DNA of 64,000 bases from Schistosoma mansoni (Eukaryota > Platyhelminthes > Trematoda > Strigeidida > Schistosomatidae), in contig NW_017386105.1 of assembly GCF_000237925.1 (NCBI RefSeq), positions 124,001 to 188,000 of the forward strand. The letters are read 5' to 3'. The notes below the pieces were generated by a model, which worked only from the letters and a program-made list of their open reading frames with translations, made no database searches and was not told where the DNA came from. Numbering within the stretch: position 1 is the first letter of the stretch; the number at the start of each line of letters is the position of its first letter. The position numbers and the translations under genes are program-made. Shown here one piece after another: positions 60,801-64,000 of this stretch.

Positions 60801-61350
60801 ATGTTCATTTTAAACAATAATATCATAATTACACTGGCTCAATCAATATGCTTTTTATTAACTAAATACTTTTTGAATAAACGTACTCAACATATTCATT
60901 TCATAAATAGTCATTGTCTCTTTCTTGCACTTTTATCAGTTGTTTTCAGGTTTCTATGAAGAAGATGCTTTAACTAGTAATAATAATTCTCCTTTGTCAT
61001 CAAGTCTTCGACGCGCCGCTTCATTAGGACCGACAGCTGTTTTAAGCCCTGTAAATAATAATACCACTGGTAATTTCTTTGTTAAACGAGGAGAATGGAA
61101 ACATCTTCATCTACCTGAAAATGTAAGAAATTCAATATTGGAACGATCAAATGCTATAACAAATGAATTAAATCAATTGGCTGAATCATCTTTAGATAAT
61201 AATACAGTACATTCTGATTCGATAGTAAATAATAATGCATCAAATAAACAAATCTCTGTTTCCTCTGGTGATATTTCACTGAAAGAAGTAAATAAATCTA
61301 ATTTATCGTCACTAGATCAATCTATTGTTAATAGTACTGTGGAGAAGAAA
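45865..61350 (+). CDS. NUP98: nucleoporin Nup98 homologue, N-terminal 834 codons (3' end outside window)
   Basis: Ten coding exons: 45865-45883, 45924-45962, 45998-46281, 48886-49147, 50074-50184, 52323-52582, 52656-52887, 57385-57875, 58831-59223 and 60940-61350. All have GT/AG borders and agreeing phases. The product begins [15 protein letters not shown] and is dominated by FG, SLFG and GLFG repeats (residues 1-60 and about 125-580). These form the permeability barrier of the nuclear pore. Residues about 75-125 are a GLEBS motif ([11 protein letters not shown], then [17 protein letters not shown] and [14 protein letters not shown]), which in this family binds Rae1/Gle2 for mRNA export. The last exon resembles the LFDGL..DE linker ahead of the autoproteolytic domain. 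That domain, with its His-Phe-Ser cleavage site, was not found and should lie to the right. Nup96 could follow, as in other animals. Confidence 0.93.
45924..45962 (+). CDS. NUP98: Nup98 exon 2
   Basis: 39 bases, [13 protein letters not shown]. Acceptor TCTCTACAG, donor GTAAGT. Flanked by introns of only 40 and 35 bases, a schistosome habit at gene 5' ends. Confidence 0.9.
45998..46281 (+). CDS. NUP98: Nup98 exon 3 (FG repeats, first part of GLEBS)
   Basis: 284 bases ending ...[11 protein letters not shown] in phase 0; donor GTAATT. Holds the NPPITTE and [11 protein letters not shown] parts of the GLEBS motif. Confidence 0.93.
46620..47044 (+). mobile_element. old RTE-like LINE fragment, left piece (Nup98 intron 3)
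   Basis: Plus-strand reverse transcriptase remnant ([20 protein letters not shown], the usual KGCPxSPFLFN block) followed by decayed downstream parts. Interrupted by the insertion at 47045 and resumed after 47782. Confidence 0.75.
47045..47581 (-). mobile_element. younger RTE-like LINE inserted in the older one
   Basis: Minus strand. The TGAC-repeat 3' tail is at 47045, and a well-kept C-terminal frame of 96 codons (47570-47280) reads [20 protein letters not shown], ending [12 protein letters not shown]. The 5' side runs into the assembly gap. Confidence 0.85.
47582..47781. other. assembly gap, 200 N
   Basis: Exactly 200 N, probably a default length. Confidence 0.99.
47782..48345 (+). mobile_element. 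old RTE-like LINE fragment, right piece
   Basis: The first ~60 bases repeat 46986-47044. The rest is decayed coding sequence in the same direction, ending near 48345. Confidence 0.6.
48886..49147 (+). CDS. NUP98: Nup98 exon 4 (end of GLEBS, FG repeats)
   Basis: 262 bases beginning [15 protein letters not shown], the expected continuation of GLEBS. Acceptor AATTTGTAG, donor GTACTA. Confidence 0.93.
50074..50184 (+). CDS. NUP98: Nup98 exon 5
   Basis: 111 bases, FG repeat segment ([20 protein letters not shown]). The donor GTAAGT is followed within ten bases by the 3' end of an RTE insertion. Confidence 0.9.
50190..51540 (-). mobile_element. RTE-like LINE fragment (Nup98 intron 5)
   Basis: The minus-strand 3' end (GTGACTAACTGAC tail) lies directly behind the exon 5 donor. 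Decayed reverse-transcriptase frames follow up to about 51540, including a [20 protein letters not shown] block and the [13 protein letters not shown] region. Many breaks. Confidence 0.8.
51541..52322. other. rest of Nup98 intron 5
   Basis: AT-rich, no recognised element. Confidence 0.4.
52323..52582 (+). CDS. NUP98: Nup98 exon 6
   Basis: 260 bases, FG repeats ([16 protein letters not shown] onward), ending in phase 0 before GTATGC. Confidence 0.92.
52656..52887 (+). CDS. NUP98: Nup98 exon 7
   Basis: 232 bases, FG repeats ending KPGGLFGSG. Acceptor ACCTTTCAG, donor GTACGT. Confidence 0.92.
53000..54630. other. Nup98 intron 7, left part
   Basis: AT-rich, with AAT repeats near 53395-53420 and a TA run near 53878-53902. 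No exon or recognised element. Confidence 0.4.
54640..57250 (-). mobile_element. SR2-like RTE LINE, near full length (Nup98 intron 7)
   Basis: Minus strand, about 2.6 kb. The 5' end is near 57250 (GTTACTAACAGTCTGAAGCC). The APE endonuclease start is near 56985 ([17 protein letters not shown]). The reverse transcriptase lies around 55900-55550 ([20 protein letters not shown], then [17 protein letters not shown]). The [20 protein letters not shown] block is near 55235, and the C-terminus runs down to the 3' end at 54640. Both ends are present, but the single frame is broken many times by stops and shifts. RTE elements have one ORF and short tandem 3' tails. Confidence 0.8.
57385..57875 (+). CDS. 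NUP98: Nup98 exon 8
   Basis: 491 bases, the largest FG/GLGxG block. Acceptor TGTTTACCAG, donor GTGAGT. The preceding 4.5-kb intron holds an almost complete RTE element. Confidence 0.92.
57876..58830. other. Nup98 intron 8
   Basis: AT-rich. The open frame at 58018-58275 has no domain. Confidence 0.45.
58831..59223 (+). CDS. NUP98: Nup98 exon 9 (post-FG linker)
   Basis: 393 bases in phase 0. It leaves the FG region and enters the conserved linker ([17 protein letters not shown], then [11 protein letters not shown]). An alternative in-frame donor lies 18 bases earlier (CAG/GTAGCA). Confidence 0.85.
59224..60939. other. Nup98 intron 9
   Basis: AT-rich. A stretch at about 59460-59520 (TTGGTTTATTGGTTAAAGC, then CTCGGTTCGTCATTC) has weak A-box/B-box likeness and may be an old tRNA-derived SINE. 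Confidence 0.35.
60940..61350 (+). CDS. NUP98: Nup98 exon 10 (linker before the autoproteolytic domain)
   Basis: 411 bases in phase 0. The acceptor TTTTATCAG at 60938-60939 is used because the stronger-looking TTTTCAG ten bases later would break the frame. It starts [13 protein letters not shown]. The rest is Ser/Asn-rich. Donor GTAAGT. Confidence 0.85.
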
Positions 61351-62245
61351 GTAAGTTTTATCTAATAGTTAATAATTATGCCCCAATAAAGTATGATGGG
61401 TGTTATGTTCTTATGCCTTGTTAATTATTAAGTGACTATACCTCCAATAGGATACCGACTTACACCACCTTGGCACTGTGCCAAACCAGTGGCGCATAAA
61501 CCAATACGAGCAGCCTAGAGTCAACTCTGAGTCCATATTGGTCCTTCTCCTCTATACCTGCCCATTTAGTCCAGCAAAAAATCCCTACCTCTACTGTATG
61601 AATCATGTATTTCAGACATACTCAAATCATAAACAAGCAAATCAAACCGCATCATACCATAAAATAGAAAATAACATTTATACAAGATCAGACCAAAAGT
61701 GGTTGTGAGTGTGAGATACTGTAACTAATACGTTGGGGATAACTTAAGAATAATAAATCGTATAATAGTAGTCAATAGGTCAAATGGAAGCTTATAAGAA
61801 AAGGAATGTAAATATGCATACAATGTAGTTACCTAATAGTTATCCAATAAGAATATATGTTATAATAGTCCACAAACAATTCCCAACAGTTATCATTCAT
61901 TTATTCTTCGTTAGGATGCAACAACAGGATTACTCGAGTATGATTGAACCAAAGAGTGAGTAATTTTATGGTTAAGCACAGTTTACTAGGGGAAATGAAT
62001 AAGTCCATCGATGATGCTACGAACCTTCGTCAACTGAAGGGGTTAGGATAAATGCCACTTATATCTAGTCACTTCTCTGTCTCTTCACAGCTTCATTTTT
62101 GTGTGGCACATATATATTTTGATGCCTCTTTCTACGAATATTAATGTTTTTAACTAAATATGTCCTCTACCCTAATATGCAATACGGTTTGATATAGTAG
62201 GTTGGAACAAAGTCGTAAGAAAATTGCGACCTAACATCAATCCTA
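61351..62245. other. intron after Nup98 exon 10
   Basis: No exon of the autoproteolytic domain was found here or further right. The segment 61450-61710 has a composition unlike its flanks and may be an unrecognised repeat. Confidence 0.35.
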
Positions 62246-62249
62246 TTGT

Positions 62250-62510
62250 TGTGAATGAGAACACAGGTGAGGACAACCAACTATCTATTTAGCACAAATT
62301 ACAACGTTACTTGGTAAAATACAAAAACCATGCTATGATACACTATTTGCAAAATGTTCTTCAATTGCCCCAGGCTTCATTGTTCCTGGATTTTCACACA
62401 AATTGCTTTTTATTTCTGTTCTTCTCTTCTTGATCTTCTCAATCTTCTGCTGTCAGATATTCTATTCCTTACTCACCATATATACTACTTATGTTGATAT
62501 CAGTAGCTCA
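62250..62510 (+). repeat. dispersed repeat shared with 10215-10480
   Basis: Second copy of the unit described at 10215-10480, with a short insertion after GGACAACC. Confidence 0.75.
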
Positions 62511-62679
62511 CACCACACTATGTTCATAATAACCGATCGAATAAAGCAGACGATAACTGTATGGTATGGTATAAATAACTTATTAGTTTATACAATTTAT
62601 CAAGTCAATCTTTAACTTATTTTATTCTAAGCAGAATCAAGTACTATAAACAAAGATGGATGGCGGCTAACAGTGGAAT

Positions 62680-62720
62680 CCAGGACGCGCGTTTCGTCTT
62701 ATTTGAAACTCATCAGCTGG
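62680..62720 (-). ncRNA. hammerhead ribozyme (Smalpha type), complete core
   Basis: Stem I CCAG/CTGG. Core CTGATGA. Stem II is four pairs with one G-U, then GAAAC. The short stem III is the self-complementary ACGC/GCGU, and the cleavage triplet is GUC. This is the classic schistosome satellite hammerhead. Confidence 0.85.
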
Positions 62721-62811
62721 ATGAACCTGCATCCAAGAGTTGATGTTCACTCCGGGACTCTAATCCAGTACTGTCCGCGTCATCCACTTAGCTACTAAGT
62801 CCAGGTACATT

Positions 62812-62852
62812 CAGCTGACGAGTTCCAAATAGGACGAAATGCAGCCCCTGGA
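62812..62852 (+). ncRNA. hammerhead-like domain, damaged cleavage site
   Basis: CTGACGA and GGACGAAA are kept, but the expected GUC is GCC and stem III is altered, so self-cleavage is unlikely. Confidence 0.65.
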
Positions 62853-63224
62853 TTCCACTTCTCTTTACCGTCCATCTTTGCTTATAATACTTGTAACAAG
62901 ATAATGTCCACGCAATTCGCACAGGGTGCACATATTCCAATAAGAGACTGGTCAATAACAGTCCCAAACATCAATGAGAAAATTCAAACAAACAGTACAA
63001 AAATAAATCGGAATCAAGTTCTGTTAATTATCATTGCCATTATCGAATTACTCATTCCTGTCGCGTATAATTGTTATCATCATATTTCTAACATCATATT
63101 ATGATTGGTCAATAAACGAAGCTATCTAATTTGAACATTTCAATTTCCAATTAATATCACATTAAAATTATATAGCTATCATCGGCTGCGCATTTTTGAA
63201 TCGTTGTTTTTCTAAAAGTCTACA

Positions 63225-63840
63225 TATATCATTAAATAGGAATAATATATTTTTAAAATCTCAGCGAATGAATTTGTAGTAAATCCAGCTTTTCTCCTGG
63301 CAATCTGGTCCAAGCTTTTTCAAGGAATTATAATCAAACATCAAAATTATCGAATATAAATAAGTACATGGTTCTCCGGGTTCATTGTACACTGAATAGG
63401 TCATCCAATCAATGTTGATAATGTCTAGACTGGGTATATGTATTAGTGTATTAGTGATATATATGATTCATATCATATATTACAAACTGTATGTTATCTT
63501 ATAAATTCACTGATAAGAGACAATATATAGTGTGAATGTAATTTCTCCTCTCACCACTTACGTTTTCTATACAATATGTTATATTAACACTTATCATTTC
63601 ACATCACAAATCTCTTCCACACTAATATATATACCCAGTATAGACGTTATTAACGTTGATTGGATGACCTATTCAGTGTACAATGATCCGAAGAACCATG
63701 TACCTATTTATATTCGATAATTTTGATGTTTGATTATAATTCCTTGAAATAGCTTAGACCAGATTGCCAGGCGAAACGTTGGATTTACTTCAAATTCATT
63801 CGCTGAGATTTTACAAATATATATTATTCCTATTTAATGT
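63225..63840. mobile_element. foldback element, copy 3, long inverted arms
   Basis: Arms of about 215 bp (63225-63440 and 63625-63840) are inverted around about 63530. The TIR motif GATTGCCAGGCGAAACG sits inside the right arm (to 63778), with a degenerate partner at about 63289. A half copy of the outer module continues to 63905. Confidence 0.65.
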
Positions 63841-64000
63841 CTTACATCAACTCGGCGCTCAAATACTGTGAAACTATTCGCTCTAATTTAGACGAGAGTT
63901 CTTATATATCTACATATATCAATTAGTTTTTGTATTTCACTACTTCATAATTGTGTAAACTTTATCTCAATCGTATTTTCTCTTTATTTTCCCTCGAAAA

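Larger units (their letters stand above)
62650..62895. mobile_element. Smalpha SINE inverted pair
   Basis: A minus-oriented Smalpha 3' part (62650-62760) abuts a plus-oriented one (about 62760-62895, ending CCATCTTTGCTTATAATA). Both halves have a hammerhead domain. Confidence 0.75.

Noticed and set aside
60940-60949. TTTTCAG at 60943-60949 as the Nup98 exon 10 acceptor
   Set aside because: It would put exon 10 out of frame with exon 9; the acceptor ten bases earlier keeps the frame.

Overview
The window is from a schistosome blood fluke (genus Schistosoma, species not fixed). The evidence is a Smalpha-type SINE carrying a type I hammerhead ribozyme, RTE-like and CR1-like LINEs whose encoded proteins match schistosome families, CsRn1-like Ty3/Gypsy elements, AT-rich introns with GT/AG borders, and very little coding sequence in 64 kb. 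All gene models come from reading the sequence; no database search was run.

Left part (1-18.5 kb): eight exons of one minus-strand gene (18454 down to 2924) encode a coiled-coil-rich protein. Their phases agree at every junction. It may be CCDC87-like, but that is weakly held. Both gene ends are missing or unrecognised. Its introns hold at least eight copies of a tRNA-derived SINE carrying a hammerhead-like domain, several as head-to-head inverted pairs, plus RTE LINE fragments, foldback elements and a 200-base assembly gap.

Middle part (18.5-45.8 kb): no host gene was recognised. It holds a Penelope-like GIY-YIG fragment, LINE 3' ends, and a nest of insertions. A Ty3/Gypsy element (26683-37258, two 266-bp LTRs differing at about four positions, GATAT duplication) sits inside an older plus-strand gag-bearing LTR element. 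It is itself split by an almost full-length CR1-like LINE (about 27960-32515) with a PHD-finger ORF1 and an endonuclease/reverse-transcriptase ORF2. Next come a decayed second Gypsy fragment, two more CR1-like fragments and a solo LTR.

Right part (45.8-64 kb): the N-terminal 834 codons of a Nup98 homologue on the plus strand, in ten coding exons. It has FG/GLFG repeats and a GLEBS (Rae1/Gle2-binding) motif split between exons 3 and 4. The C-terminal autoproteolytic domain was not found and should lie past the right edge. Its introns carry nested RTE elements, a long SR2-like RTE copy, and, after the last exon, an inverted Smalpha pair with one complete-looking hammerhead and a foldback element.

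The most interesting system is the second SINE family. Its members carry CUGAGGA...GAAA...GUC hammerhead cores with a self-complementary stem I and a very short stem III. This resembles the Smalpha ribozyme but has a different sequence, and the element recurs as inverted dimers.
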